NCBI RefSeq assembly: GCF_022440805.1
Contig: NZ_JAKNTK010000001.1
Location: forward strand, 2,170,001 to 2,234,000
Direction: 5' to 3'
Length of the DNA: 64,000 bases
Origin: Holdemania massiliensis
Lineage (GTDB): Bacteria > Bacillota_I > Bacilli_A > Erysipelotrichales > Erysipelotrichaceae
The notes beneath the pieces were generated by a model, which searched no databases, had not been told where the DNA came from, and saw only the letters and a program-made list of their open reading frames with translations. The translations under genes and the position numbers were made by a program. Every line of letters starts with the position of its first letter. Within the stretch, counting starts at the first letter, position 1. Below, in pieces: positions 48,745-57,105 of this stretch.

Positions 48745-49932
48745 TTAAGCAATCATTCCGTAAGAATCATAAATCGGCATGAGAATGGAAATAATAACGA
48801 AGAAGATGATGATTGCTAAGATGATAATCATGATCGGTTCCATCATCGCCACCATTTTCTGCGTCGCATTGTCAGCCTCGGTATCGTAGTAATCCGAAAT
48901 GGAATTCAGCACATCCTCCAGCGATCCTGATTCCTCCCCGACATACATCATCGAGTTCAGCAGCGGATCAAAGGCCTGAGAAGCTTCGATGGAACGGGAA
49001 AGCATCTCACCGCGGCGGACACGTTCACTGATCCAGCTGATCTTCTCTGTGAAATAGCGGTTGTTCAGCACATCGCCGGAAACCTGCAGCGAATCAATGA
49101 CGGATATCCCGCTGGAATACAGCGAGGAAAAGGTGCGCGCAAAGCGCGAAGTCGCCACAATCCGATTCAGCGTTCCAAACAGCGGAAACTTGACTTTCAG
49201 CTCATCAAAGCCCCGCCGCAGCGTCGGCACCTTCAGCGCCATCCGCACGCCAAGGACGATTAACAGCACACCGAGAATTAAAAACGGCCAGTAGGCAACA
49301 ATAAAATTACTCATTGAGATCAAAAGCAACGTATTCCACGGCAGTTCCATATCACCGACCATGCTTAAAAAGCTTGGAACAACCGATGTCATCAGCGCAA
49401 GAATTACCGCAACGGTAACCACCAGCAGCATAACCGGATAGATTAAAGCAGAGGTGACCTTGTTGCGCAGCTTATATTCCTTATCGTAATGCCCCGCCAT
49501 TCGTTCCATCACCGCATCGAGCGTGCCGTTCATCTCCCCGGCCTGCACCAAATAGATCAGCAGCGGCGGAAACGCCTGCTGGCATTGGCGCATGGCCAGC
49601 GTCAGCGAGGAGCCTTTGCGCACTTCCTCAACCAGCTGAGCATACAGTTTCTTCATTTTCTTTTTATCACTTTTCTGCCGCAGCATTTCCAGCGCGTTGA
49701 CCAGCGGAATGCCGGAGCTCAGCATCGCCGCCAGCTGCTTGCACATCAGCGACAATTCCTGGTTTTTCGGTTTTCCCGTCTGGGTTTCCCACTGCGCTTT
49801 GCGGTGAGCATTCAGGCAGTAAAGACCTTCGTTATTTAAAAGCGAGTAAAGATGAACTACATCTTCGGCTCGCTTCTCACCCCGTACTTTGCGGCCTTCA
49901 CTGTTTACCGCGGTATAAAGATAGGATTCCAT
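48745..49932 (-). CDS. pilC: PilC/GspF platform protein
   Basis: A 395-residue inner-membrane platform protein with two T2SSF domains. Each carries the SGIPLVNALEMLRQ-type motif: ML SSGIPLVNAL near 88 in the first, and LYSSGISVIDSLQVSGDVL near 290 in the second. Membrane segments lie near 165-190, 205-230 and at the C-terminus (about 365-390). It anchors the PilB and PilT motors. It is the first gene of the pilC-pilMN-pilO-minor pilin-pilB operon and has an extended -10 promoter. Confidence 0.93.
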   Translation of the reverse strand: MESYLYTAVNSEGRKVRGEKRAEDVVHLYSLLNNEGLYCLNAHRKAQWETQTGKPKNQELSLMCKQLAAMLSSGIPLVNALEMLRQKSDKKKMKKLYAQLVEEVRKGSSLTLAMRQCQQAFPPLLIYLVQAGEMNGTLDAVMERMAGHYDKEYKLRNKVTSALIYPVMLLVVTVAVILALMTSVVPSFLSMVGDMELPWNTLLLISMSNFIVAYWPFLILGVLLIVLGVRMALKVPTLRRGFDELKVKFPLFGTLNRIVATSRFARTFSSLYSSGISVIDSLQVSGDVLNNRYFTEKISWISERVRRGEMLSRSIEASQAFDPLLNSMMYVGEESGSLEDVLNSISDYYDTEADNATQKMVAMMEPIMIIILAIIIFFVIISILMPIYDSYGMIA

Positions 49933-49971
49933 ACCTCACACATCCTTCATTCTGGTTAGATCATTTTTATT

Positions 49972-49980
49972 ATTATATCA
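49972..49980 (-). promoter_or_regulatory. Extended -10 promoter of the pilC operon
   Basis: TGATATAAT on the minus strand about 40 bp before the pilC ATG, without a recognisable -35. The same nine bases precede the other two pilus transcription units. Confidence 0.6.
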
Positions 49981-50043
49981 TTTTTAAGGGTGTCTGCACA
50001 GAATTCAGCCGTAAACTTCAAACAATTTCAAAGGAGAGAAATT

Positions 50044-50943
50044 ATGCCCATGGACTTCAATTTCATTCAGGAGCTTCAACAAAAAAAGATTGCGATCGAA
50101 CGGCGGGTAACGATGGCGCCGTATACGTCATTTGGGATCGGCGGCGCAGCGGAATTGATCGCCCTGCCGGACACCGCGGACAAGCTGCGCGAATGCATCT
50201 TAAGTGCGCAGCGGACCAAAATACCGTACCGGATCTTGGGTCAGGCCAGCAATGTCCTGATTTCTTCCTCAGGTTACCCCGGCATGATCATTCTGCTGCG
50301 CTCCAACTGGGCAAAGTGGAGCGTCGAAGGAACGTTGCTGAAAGCGGATGGGGGATTGACGATCAAACGGCTGTGCGACGGCGCGATGCAGGCGGAATTG
50401 TCCGGATTGGAACGGTTATATGGAATTCCGGGAAGTGTCGGAGGCGCTCTGCACAACAACAGCGGAGCTTTCGGCACCGAGCTTTCCGAGCTACTGGAAT
50501 CTGCTCAGGTTTTGATCCAGGGCCAGGAAAGAACCCTGACCCGCGATCAGCTGCAATTCGGCTATCGTCGAAGTCTTTTAAACGACCAGAGTCACGTGCT
50601 GCTGAGCGCCGCTTTTCGGCTGCAGCCGGGACAGCGGCACACCATCCGCCGCTTGATGGAAGAGACCATGGAGCGGCGCAAACTGAAACAGCCGCTGGAA
50701 TATCCCAGCGCCGGCAGTGTGTTTAAGCGGCCTGAAGGACATTATGCCTCAGCCTTAATTGACCAGTGCGGCTTAAAGGGCAGACAGATCGGCGGCGCGC
50801 AGGTCTCTGAAAAGCATGCCGGCTTTATCATCAATCGCAGCCAGGCCAGCAGTGATGACGTTCAGGCCTTGATCAGCCACATACAAAAAGAGGTCTATGC
50901 TCAGACCTCTGTGACGCTGGAATGTGAAATTGAATCGCTTTAG
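50044..50943 (+). CDS. murB: UDP-N-acetylenolpyruvoylglucosamine reductase MurB
   Basis: An FAD enzyme of 299 residues that makes UDP-N-acetylmuramate. FAD-binding segments are YTSFGIGGAAELIALP near 27 and GQASNVLISSSGYPG near 67. GIPGSVGGALHNNSGAFGTE is the diagnostic type II MurB loop. The substrate proton donor Ser is in YPSAGSVFKRP near 222, and a late Glu is in TLECEIE. The ATG at 50044 has AGGAGAG upstream; the longer ORF start is rejected. It is divergent from pilC and its last bases overlap the end of the M20 gene. Confidence 0.95.
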   Translation: MPMDFNFIQELQQKKIAIERRVTMAPYTSFGIGGAAELIALPDTADKLRECILSAQRTKIPYRILGQASNVLISSSGYPGMIILLRSNWAKWSVEGTLLKADGGLTIKRLCDGAMQAELSGLERLYGIPGSVGGALHNNSGAFGTELSELLESAQVLIQGQERTLTRDQLQFGYRRSLLNDQSHVLLSAAFRLQPGQRHTIRRLMEETMERRKLKQPLEYPSAGSVFKRPEGHYASALIDQCGLKGRQIGGAQVSEKHAGFIINRSQASSDDVQALISHIQKEVYAQTSVTLECEIESL

Positions 50944-52097
50944 CGGGAAAATTCCGCCTTGACCTGGGCCAGCAGCTGCGGATCACAGGCCAGCTCCACC
51001 GCGCACATCGCCAGCGCACTGGCACCGCTGGCCAGTCCCTCGCGGCCCTGTGGACTGATCGTCGCGGCCGCCATCTCCCGTGAATGACCGGTTACTTCGC
51101 AGCCGCAGATCTGGATATATCCATGCAGTGCCGGACAGCGGTAGCTGACTGCTCCGATATCGCTGGAACCGCCCGGCACTTCATCGACCGGCTGGATTTC
51201 CTGCAAGCCTAATTCCGCATACTGCTTTTGAAGCAGCTGGGCTAAAGTATAATTGATCTTATTGTCTTCGTACGGACATTCATAGACGCTGGTTTTCAAT
51301 GTTGTCCCGGCCATCTGACAAGCACCCTGGGCACATTGAACCGCTCTTTCCGACATCGCCTTGGCCACTGCCATCGTCGGCGCCCGGAAGTAGTATTCCA
51401 GCGAAGCATAGGCCGGAATGACGTTGGCGGCTTCTCCGCCGTCCTTCACAATGCCGTGAATAAAACAGCCCGGCTCCATAAACTGACGCATCATGTTGAT
51501 CGCTACAAACGTATTGACAGCAGCGTCCAAGGCGCTTTTGCCCTCCTGCGGATGACAGGCGTGGGCATTTCTTCCAAAAAACTCAAATTTCAGCGGCATC
51601 AAAGCGTTCGTCCGTCCGCCCAGACGGTTTTCCGTACTCGGATGGATCATCATCGCCGCATCGAGATCATCAAAGCAGCCCTTCTCGGCCATGCGTACCT
51701 TGCCGCCGAAGTTTTCCTCGGCCGGGGTCCCGATCACCCGGACCTCCCCACCCAGCTGATCAATCACCGCTTTGTAGGCGCCGCCGGCCAAAACGCCGAT
51801 CGCGGCGATTAAATTATGACCGCAGCCATGCCCCACTTCCGGCAGCGCGTCATACTCGCATAAAAACGCAATTTTCGGCCCCGGCTTTCCCGAATCATAG
51901 CGCCCGATAAACCCGGTTGGAAGCAGATAGCTGCGTTCCACTTGAAATCCCAGCTGCTCCAGTTTTTCACTCAGCAGCGCCATTGATTCAAATTCCTGAT
52001 CGCCCAGTTCCGGATGCTCATACATCGCCCTGACCAGATCCATGCCTTCGTCAAGATGCTGCTTTACCCATGTCTTGCATTGTTCTTTCATTCCCAT
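50940..52097 (-). CDS. M20 family peptidase/amidohydrolase
   Basis: A dizinc hydrolase of 385 residues. The metal site and catalytic base appear in FLCEYDALPEVGHGCGHNL near 85-103, PAEENFGGK near 127 (catalytic Glu pair), and the HPSTENR segment. The dimerisation (lid) domain runs from about 175 to 290. The group is close to the aminobenzoyl-glutamate/aminoacyl deacylases (AbgB or PM20D2-like), which cut amide bonds of N-acyl or dipeptide substrates. Convergent with murB; four-base overlap at the stops. Substrate unknown. Confidence 0.88.
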   Translation of the reverse strand: MGMKEQCKTWVKQHLDEGMDLVRAMYEHPELGDQEFESMALLSEKLEQLGFQVERSYLLPTGFIGRYDSGKPGPKIAFLCEYDALPEVGHGCGHNLIAAIGVLAGGAYKAVIDQLGGEVRVIGTPAEENFGGKVRMAEKGCFDDLDAAMMIHPSTENRLGGRTNALMPLKFEFFGRNAHACHPQEGKSALDAAVNTFVAINMMRQFMEPGCFIHGIVKDGGEAANVIPAYASLEYYFRAPTMAVAKAMSERAVQCAQGACQMAGTTLKTSVYECPYEDNKINYTLAQLLQKQYAELGLQEIQPVDEVPGGSSDIGAVSYRCPALHGYIQICGCEVTGHSREMAAATISPQGREGLASGASALAMCAVELACDPQLLAQVKAEFSR

Positions 52098-52231
52098 TCA
52101 CCTCATGGTTTAAAATTTATCATGATCTGCGTCATTTGTCACGTTTTTTACTGTTTGAAAGGCGATTTCCGACTTTCAAAAACGCCGCTGACCGATTATA
52201 CTGAAAGCAAGCAGAAAGGTGCGTTTTTCCG

Positions 52232-52732
52232 ATGAAGATCAAACAAAGCCAGCTGAAAAGCTCGTTGATTTCGCTGCTAGTCCTGGTTTTGCTGCTGGGA
52301 TTTTACCAACTGTGGCCTTATCTTGTATTTGAGAAAATTCAAACGGATTCCGTCCAGCAGATATTTCTGTACAATCATCAAATTCCGTTACAGGACAGCT
52401 GGAACACCCTGATCGAGGTCAAAGACTGTGCCGCCAGAGCGTTTCTGTTGGAACAAGCCGGACAGATTCTGCTTGTTAAGCGCGCTCACGACCGGGACAT
52501 TCCCTTTGGCTTTTTCCCCCGCATCCATCTTCAATCCAAGACCTGGCATCAGACCATTACCTTTTTTTCCGAGCCGGAAGGACCGATGATTATGGTTTAT
52601 ACGGAAAAATATAATTCTTCTGGGCAGCGGATCCACGCTTCGCTCAACTATGGAAAATTACCGCTTAAAAGCACCGAGGCTCTCATCGACTTCATTCAGG
52701 CTTATCCGTTGGACAACCTTGTCACTCCATAA
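52232..52732 (+). CDS. Membrane-anchored hypothetical protein, 166 residues
   Basis: I do not recognise this family. An N-terminal hydrophobic helix (about 12-32, SLISLLVLVLLLGFYQLW) anchors a basic start in the membrane, and about 130 residues face outward. The outer part alternates strand-like stretches (AFLLEQAGQILLVKR, TITFFSEPEGPMIMVY) and has a single Cys. AAAGGTGCG precedes the ATG, and TATACT (52197-52202) offers a -10. It is flanked by divergent and convergent genes, so it is transcribed alone. Confidence 0.75.
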   Translation: MKIKQSQLKSSLISLLVLVLLLGFYQLWPYLVFEKIQTDSVQQIFLYNHQIPLQDSWNTLIEVKDCAARAFLLEQAGQILLVKRAHDRDIPFGFFPRIHLQSKTWHQTITFFSEPEGPMIMVYTEKYNSSGQRIHASLNYGKLPLKSTEALIDFIQAYPLDNLVTP

Positions 52733-52734
52733 GA

Positions 52735-52788
52735 AAAAGCAGCGCTTTCTCGACCTGATCAAAAGGGTCAGGGAAAACGCTGCTTTCT
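52735..52788. terminator. Bidirectional terminator between the hypothetical gene and the antiporter gene
   Basis: AAAGCAGCG (52736-52744) pairs with CGCTGCTTT (52778-52786); an inner CCTGA/TCAGG stem adds stability. It lies in the 59-bp gap between convergent genes. Confidence 0.82.
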
Positions 52789-52791
52789 TAG

Positions 52792-53958
52792 TTATTCGCT
52801 GATTTCACCGGCCTGTGTCAGCGCCCACTTGGATACGCTCGGGCCGATTAATTCATAGATCAAAGTTCCGCATAAGACAACAGCCCGCACGGTTTCCGCA
52901 TACTGCGGCACGACTGACTGCGCCACGACGGTTAAGCCGATTGCGACACCGGCCTGCGGAAGCAGCGCCCAGCCAAGATATTTCTGCACCGGTTCGCTGG
53001 CATGCATGATCTTCGCCCCTGTCCAGGCACCCAGAAACTTGCCGACAACCCGCATGACAACGTAGATGATGCCGACTAAACCGATCGAAGGCAGAATGCT
53101 CAGCTTCAAATCGGCGCCGGAGAGCACGAAGAACGCCATGAAGATCGGCGGTGTCAGACGGTCGGCAATCGCCATGACCTTATCGCTTTCATTGGACAGA
53201 TTCGCAAAAATCGCGCCCATCGCCATGCAGGTCAGCAGATCCGAAAACCCGAAGGTGCTGGAAACAAACAAGGCGATAAAGATAAAGGCATAGATGAGCG
53301 CCTGCCGATTGTCTTCATCATGGAAGAATTTCAGTGGAATCATCAAAATGAAGCCCAGCAGCGCACCGCTGCCTAAGGAGCCCAGGATTTCAACGATCGG
53401 ATCCATCAGCTGCATCACAAGATTCCCGCTGCCGGGATTTTCAATCATCTGTGCGATGGCCACCGCAATCCCAAAGCCGATCAGGGCTACGGCATCATCA
53501 AGTGCGACGACGCTTAACAGCGTTTCCGTCACCGGACCTTTGGCGCGGTACTGACGGATGACCATGATCGTTGCCGCCGGTGCCGTCGCGGCCGCAATCG
53601 CTCCCAGAACAAACGAAAACGCCGGATCAAAGCCGAAAGCGATCAGGGAAGCGATGACCAGCACAACGGCGACCATCGCTTCCAAAATCGCGATGACAAT
53701 CGGCGTCATGCCGACCCGCTTGAAATAACTGGCCTTGAATTCACTGCCAATTGAAAAGGCGATGAAGCCCAGGGCGACGCTGGAAATAAAGCCGAGCTGA
53801 CTGAGCGCATCGGCATGCACAAGATTTAAAACCGACGGACCGACGATCAGACCGCCGATCAGATAGCCGGTGACGTTCGGCATTTTGACCAGCTTCATCA
53901 GCCGGCCGAACACCAGACCCGTCAGCAGCAGGATTGCCAAACTCATTAATTGCTGCAT
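52792..53958 (-). CDS. CPA2-type cation:proton antiporter
   Basis: A membrane protein of 388 residues with twelve or thirteen segments and no TrkA domain. Key features are VKMPNVTGYLIGGLIVGPSVLNL near 25, the unwound-helix pair ATAPAATIMVIRQY near 135, and SVVALDDAVALIGFGI with the DD ion-binding motif near 158. These match the Kef/NapA side of the CPA2 family, which exchanges Na+ or K+ for H+. The gene follows a P-II-like gene by five bases, which probably regulates it. Confidence 0.9.
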   Translation of the reverse strand: MQQLMSLAILLLTGLVFGRLMKLVKMPNVTGYLIGGLIVGPSVLNLVHADALSQLGFISSVALGFIAFSIGSEFKASYFKRVGMTPIVIAILEAMVAVVLVIASLIAFGFDPAFSFVLGAIAAATAPAATIMVIRQYRAKGPVTETLLSVVALDDAVALIGFGIAVAIAQMIENPGSGNLVMQLMDPIVEILGSLGSGALLGFILMIPLKFFHDEDNRQALIYAFIFIALFVSSTFGFSDLLTCMAMGAIFANLSNESDKVMAIADRLTPPIFMAFFVLSGADLKLSILPSIGLVGIIYVVMRVVGKFLGAWTGAKIMHASEPVQKYLGWALLPQAGVAIGLTVVAQSVVPQYAETVRAVVLCGTLIYELIGPSVSKWALTQAGEISE

Positions 53959-53963
53959 CGTGA

Positions 53964-54299
53964 TTACCCCTTCTTCACAATGCCTTTAACATAGCTGACC
54001 GGAACGGTAAAGACTACACCCGTATTCGGCTTGTCCAGATCGCCGACATTCTTTTCAATGATCTGCACTGCATGTTCTACATCCTCATGCTCCAGCACCA
54101 TGAAGATCGTCTTGCTGTTGACCTGAGAATTGTTTAACAACGCCCGCAGCGAGCCGAACAGATAATCATGATCGGCCAACAGGCGGGCCATTCCCGCACT
54201 GTCAATGATCGTCGCGCTGAATTTCTTTTCGTTGGACAAGTCTTTCAGCAGCTGATCCAATTTATCAATCTGATTCATTACAAAAAATAATAATTCCAT
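53964..54299 (-). CDS. P-II-like small regulatory protein
   Basis: A 111-residue soluble protein. The order of strand and helix (MELLFFVMNQIDKLDQLLKDL, ATIIDSAGMARLLAD, KTIFMVLEHEDVEHAVQIIEKN, TGVVFTVPVSYVKGIVKKG) fits a ferredoxin-like P-II fold (inference from pattern). The nucleotide-binding T-loop of true GlnB is not recognisable. Such proteins often sit beside a membrane transporter, as SbtB does, and gate it. AGAGGGG precedes the ATG, and the antiporter gene begins five bases after its stop. Confidence 0.72.
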   Translation of the reverse strand: MELLFFVMNQIDKLDQLLKDLSNEKKFSATIIDSAGMARLLADHDYLFGSLRALLNNSQVNSKTIFMVLEHEDVEHAVQIIEKNVGDLDKPNTGVVFTVPVSYVKGIVKKG

Positions 54300-54330
54300 C
54301 GGTTACCCCTCTTTTCTAGAAACCTGTTTT

Positions 54331-54358
54331 ATTATAGCACCGGTTTTCTGTTTGACAA
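54331..54358 (-). promoter_or_regulatory. Promoter of the P-II-like/antiporter operon
   Basis: TTGTCA (54353-54358), 16 bp, TATAAT (54331-54336) on the minus strand, about 30 bp before the start. Confidence 0.6.
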
Positions 54359-54415
54359 GGAAATTTCCCGCAAGAAATTCAGGGATTTGGGAATACTGGA
54401 AACGAGGTGATTTTT

Positions 54416-55834
54416 TTGGAAAAATCAAGCGCTTTCACAGCTCAGTTCTCTGCCGATCTGCATCAAAGGCTGCCGATTGAGCAAAGTTTTGACTGCGTCA
54501 GCACCGTCTTCGATCTGAAACAAGGAACGGGTGAACTGATCTTTATCGACGGCTTTGCCAAGGACGAAGTGATGGAAAAGATCATGGAACACATGATGAA
54601 ATTAGATCCGCTGGCTGAGACATCCGTCAGCGGCTGGCTGGCCCGGCAGATCCCCTATCTGGAGGTTTCCGGGACGACAGATTTATCTCAGGCCGTTGAC
54701 GCGGTGCTGAGCGGTACGCTGTTGTTTCTCGCCGAAGGGGCAGCTGAAGCCGTCCTGATCGACGCCCGCAGCTATCCTGTCCGCTCGATGCAGGAGCCGG
54801 AAGATGACCGCGTCCTGCGTGGTTCGCGCGACGCCTTCGTGGAAACGCTGATCTTCAATACCGCGCTGATCCGAAGACGCATCCGCGACCCGAAGCTGAT
54901 CTATGAATATGTTCAGGTCGGCAGCCGCTCCAAAACCGATGTCGTGCTGTGCTATCTCAAGGACAAAGTTGACAGACAGCTGCTGGATAAAGTTCGTAAG
55001 AAGCTCACCAACACGGAAGTCGAAGGCCTGAGCTTATCCCAGGAAAGCCTGGCGGAGTGTCTGCTTCCGAAACAATGGCTCAATCCGCTGCCGCGCATCC
55101 GCTTTACCGAACGTCCGGATACGGCCAGTGCCAGCATTCTGGAAGGCAATCTGATCGTGCTGACGGACAATACGCCTTCAGCGATGATCCTGCCGACACA
55201 TTTCTTTGATTTCTTTCAGGAGGCCAATGATTACTACTTTCCGCCGTTGATTGGCACGTATCTGAAATTGGTGCGGATTGTGATCTTCTTTCTGACCTTG
55301 TTCTTTACGCCTTGCTGGTATCTGGCGCTGCGCTGCCCCGGACTGCTTCCGGAAAGCCTGCATTTCATCCTGATTGAAGAAACCGCGGCGATTCCGGTAT
55401 TGGCGCAGTTATTGATCATCGAGGTCATGATCGACGGTCTGCGGCTGGCCTCTTTGAATACGCCTTCCTCTCTGTCCAGTGCTTTCAGCATCCTCGGGGC
55501 TGTCATCTTAGGCGAATATGCGGTCAGCACCGGCTGGTTCAACGGTGAAGTGATCTTATATATGGCGTTTGTTGCGCTGAGCAATTATGCCCAGCCCAGC
55601 TTTGAACTCGGCTACAGCTTCAAGTTTTTCCGCATGAGCTTACTGATTCTGATCGCTTTGTTGGGGCCTTGGGGATTATTGATCGGAACGGCCGCAATCA
55701 TCGTTCTGATGTTAAAAACGGATACGCTTTCAGGCAACTATTGTTATCCGCTCTATCCCTATGATGGAACGAAGCTGCGTTCGCTGCTGCTGCGCAAACC
55801 GGCTGATCATCGCCACGGAAACTCAAAGCCTTGA
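54416..55834 (+). CDS. GerA-family spore germination protein (GerAA/SpoVAF type)
   Basis: A 472-residue membrane protein of the GerA family. The N-terminal soluble domains (about 1-285) include ETSVSGWLARQIPYLE and the conserved SVPVRSM-like VRSMQEPEDDRVLRGSRDAFVETL. Five membrane segments follow (about 290-465), with LLPESLHFILIEETAAIPVLA and GALVILGEYAV-like GAVILGEYAVSTGW. GerA-family proteins are A subunits of nutrient receptors or SpoVAF. No B or C subunit gene is adjacent. The TTG at 54416 is the start, with GAGGTGA five bases upstream; the GTG at 54407 lies inside that site. Confidence 0.88.
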   Translation: MEKSSAFTAQFSADLHQRLPIEQSFDCVSTVFDLKQGTGELIFIDGFAKDEVMEKIMEHMMKLDPLAETSVSGWLARQIPYLEVSGTTDLSQAVDAVLSGTLLFLAEGAAEAVLIDARSYPVRSMQEPEDDRVLRGSRDAFVETLIFNTALIRRRIRDPKLIYEYVQVGSRSKTDVVLCYLKDKVDRQLLDKVRKKLTNTEVEGLSLSQESLAECLLPKQWLNPLPRIRFTERPDTASASILEGNLIVLTDNTPSAMILPTHFFDFFQEANDYYFPPLIGTYLKLVRIVIFFLTLFFTPCWYLALRCPGLLPESLHFILIEETAAIPVLAQLLIIEVMIDGLRLASLNTPSSLSSAFSILGAVILGEYAVSTGWFNGEVILYMAFVALSNYAQPSFELGYSFKFFRMSLLILIALLGPWGLLIGTAAIIVLMLKTDTLSGNYCYPLYPYDGTKLRSLLLRKPADHRHGNSKP

Positions 55835-55867
55835 CTTCAAGAAAACCGCTGCGGCGCTGAATCTTCC

Positions 55868-56413
55868 TCAGGCCGCCGTTTTATTCTCCCTTTCAAGCAG
55901 CGTACACAGCGGTTTTAACGCTACCGGATCACACCAGCTGCAGCAACCACGGCCGGCGCTTTCCAACAATCCCTGCTCCCACGGCTGCAGGACCGCGGGA
56001 TCTTTTTTGACCAGTGACTTTCTCAGCATCCGGCACATTGTTCGATCGAGAAAATGCATCCGCTGTTCATCATAGCTTCCCCGCCCGTAATAGAGATGGG
56101 CCGACGGCAGGTCTTTGTTCAGCTTCTTTTGCAGGACTGCGAGAACGTCGGGGGATGCCGGACTGGCTCCGACCGCAAAAACCGCCAATGTCTTTCCTGC
56201 CAGAAATTCACGGTGCTTGATGAGAAAAGCCACACCCGCAATGGAGCCGGCGTAAATTCCGCCGAATAAAACAATTTGGGAATAGGCTTTTAAATTCTGC
56301 GGCTTAAATGAGCTCTGTTCCGCCAGTTCGCTGGGAATCCGCTCGTGCAGCCATTGTGCATACTGGCGTGAGGCTCCATATTTTGATCGAAAAAGGATTA
56401 GTGTATCCGTCAT
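55868..56413 (-). CDS. Flavodoxin-domain protein, HemG-like
   Basis: A 181-residue protein with an N-terminal flavodoxin domain: LILFRSKYGASRQYAQWL (phosphate loop), IVLFGGIYAGSIAG near 48 and FAVGASPASPD near 80. It resembles flavodoxin-type protoporphyrinogen oxidase (HemG) and other menaquinone-linked flavoproteins. The C-terminal tail has a GCCSWCDP cysteine cluster, unusual for HemG and possibly metal-binding. The start overlaps the marR stop (ATGA). Redox partner and substrate are unknown. Confidence 0.82.
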   Translation of the reverse strand: MTDTLILFRSKYGASRQYAQWLHERIPSELAEQSSFKPQNLKAYSQIVLFGGIYAGSIAGVAFLIKHREFLAGKTLAVFAVGASPASPDVLAVLQKKLNKDLPSAHLYYGRGSYDEQRMHFLDRTMCRMLRKSLVKKDPAVLQPWEQGLLESAGRGCCSWCDPVALKPLCTLLERENKTAA

Positions 56414-56889
56414 TGAATTTCTCCTTCCAGATTGTCGATACTCGTCAAGAATTGAATCATCATGCGGAAAAACTGTTCCGTTTCCGCGTCACTGAAATCC
56501 GCAAACAACTGCTTCAACCGCTGCTGAAACAACGCCCCCATGGAATTGAAATATTCCTTGGCGGCAGAGGTGGCCTCAATCACAGCTGCCCGGCTGTCAG
56601 CGGCGCTGGGATGCAGACGGACGAATCCCTTCCGTTGCAAAGCCTCCGCCAGTTTTTTTACATTCTGTCGGGAACAGCCCAACAGCTTGCCCAGATGTGT
56701 TAAGGTCATTGCCTCCGGAGACTGGCAGACAAGCGTTAAAAGCATGAACTGCTTCAATGTCACCTGCGGGATTTCATGATCAAAGACGGTTTGGAGCCGG
56801 TTGGCCGTGATCATCAGCAGACTGAAAATCGCTTTGTATTGATGCTCAGGCGAATCGGAAAAGCGCTGGACTAAATCTGATATTTCCAT
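56410..56889 (-). CDS. MarR-family regulator
   Basis: A 159-residue winged-helix repressor. The recognition part is LTHLGKLLGCSRQNVKKLAEALQRKGFVRLH near 58-88 (cited in pieces: LGKLLGCSRQNVKKLAEAL), followed by the wing DSRAAVIEATSAAKEYF. N- and C-terminal helices give the dimer domain. It leads a two-gene operon with the flavodoxin gene and has two related inverted repeats in its own promoter, so it should repress itself and the flavoprotein. Confidence 0.9.
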   Translation of the reverse strand: MEISDLVQRFSDSPEHQYKAIFSLLMITANRLQTVFDHEIPQVTLKQFMLLTLVCQSPEAMTLTHLGKLLGCSRQNVKKLAEALQRKGFVRLHPSAADSRAAVIEATSAAKEYFNSMGALFQQRLKQLFADFSDAETEQFFRMMIQFLTSIDNLEGEIQ

Positions 56890-56905
56890 GTTGATCTCCC
56901 TCTAT

Positions 56906-56960
56906 AAGTAACTTGTTACTTATTTAATCTGATTATAGCAACTTGTTACGCATTCGTCAA
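56906..56960 (-). promoter_or_regulatory. Promoter with two MarR-type operators
   Basis: TTGACG (56955-56960), 17 bp, TATAAT (56932-56937) on the minus strand. One inverted repeat AAGTAAC-TT-GTTACTT (56906-56921) lies after the -10. A second, GCAACTTGTTAC (56938-56949), lies between -35 and -10. They are 30 bp apart, about three turns, so both can be bound on one face. Confidence 0.85.
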
Positions 56961-56983
56961 CAGAACACCCTTCTTTCTTTGAA

Positions 56984-57023
56984 AAAACAAAAAGCCGCGG
57001 TGCTTTTCTATGAAAGCCGCGGC
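56984..57023 (-). terminator. Terminator of the two-component operon
   Basis: CCGCGGC (57017-57023 side) and GCCGCGG pair around a 16-nt loop on the minus strand, followed by TTTTTGTTTTTT. It is about 80 bp after the kinase stop. Confidence 0.8.
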
Positions 57024-57105
57024 CAAAGATAATTGATTCACCTTGTTATAAATCCAGCTTAACCATGATCCGATTTTTATTCGATCAAGCGGGAAAGAAA
57101 GCGTC

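Noticed and set aside
54416..56413. A tricistronic gerABC germinant receptor
   Set aside because: The downstream genes are a convergent flavodoxin gene and marR; no B- or C-type subunit is encoded nearby.
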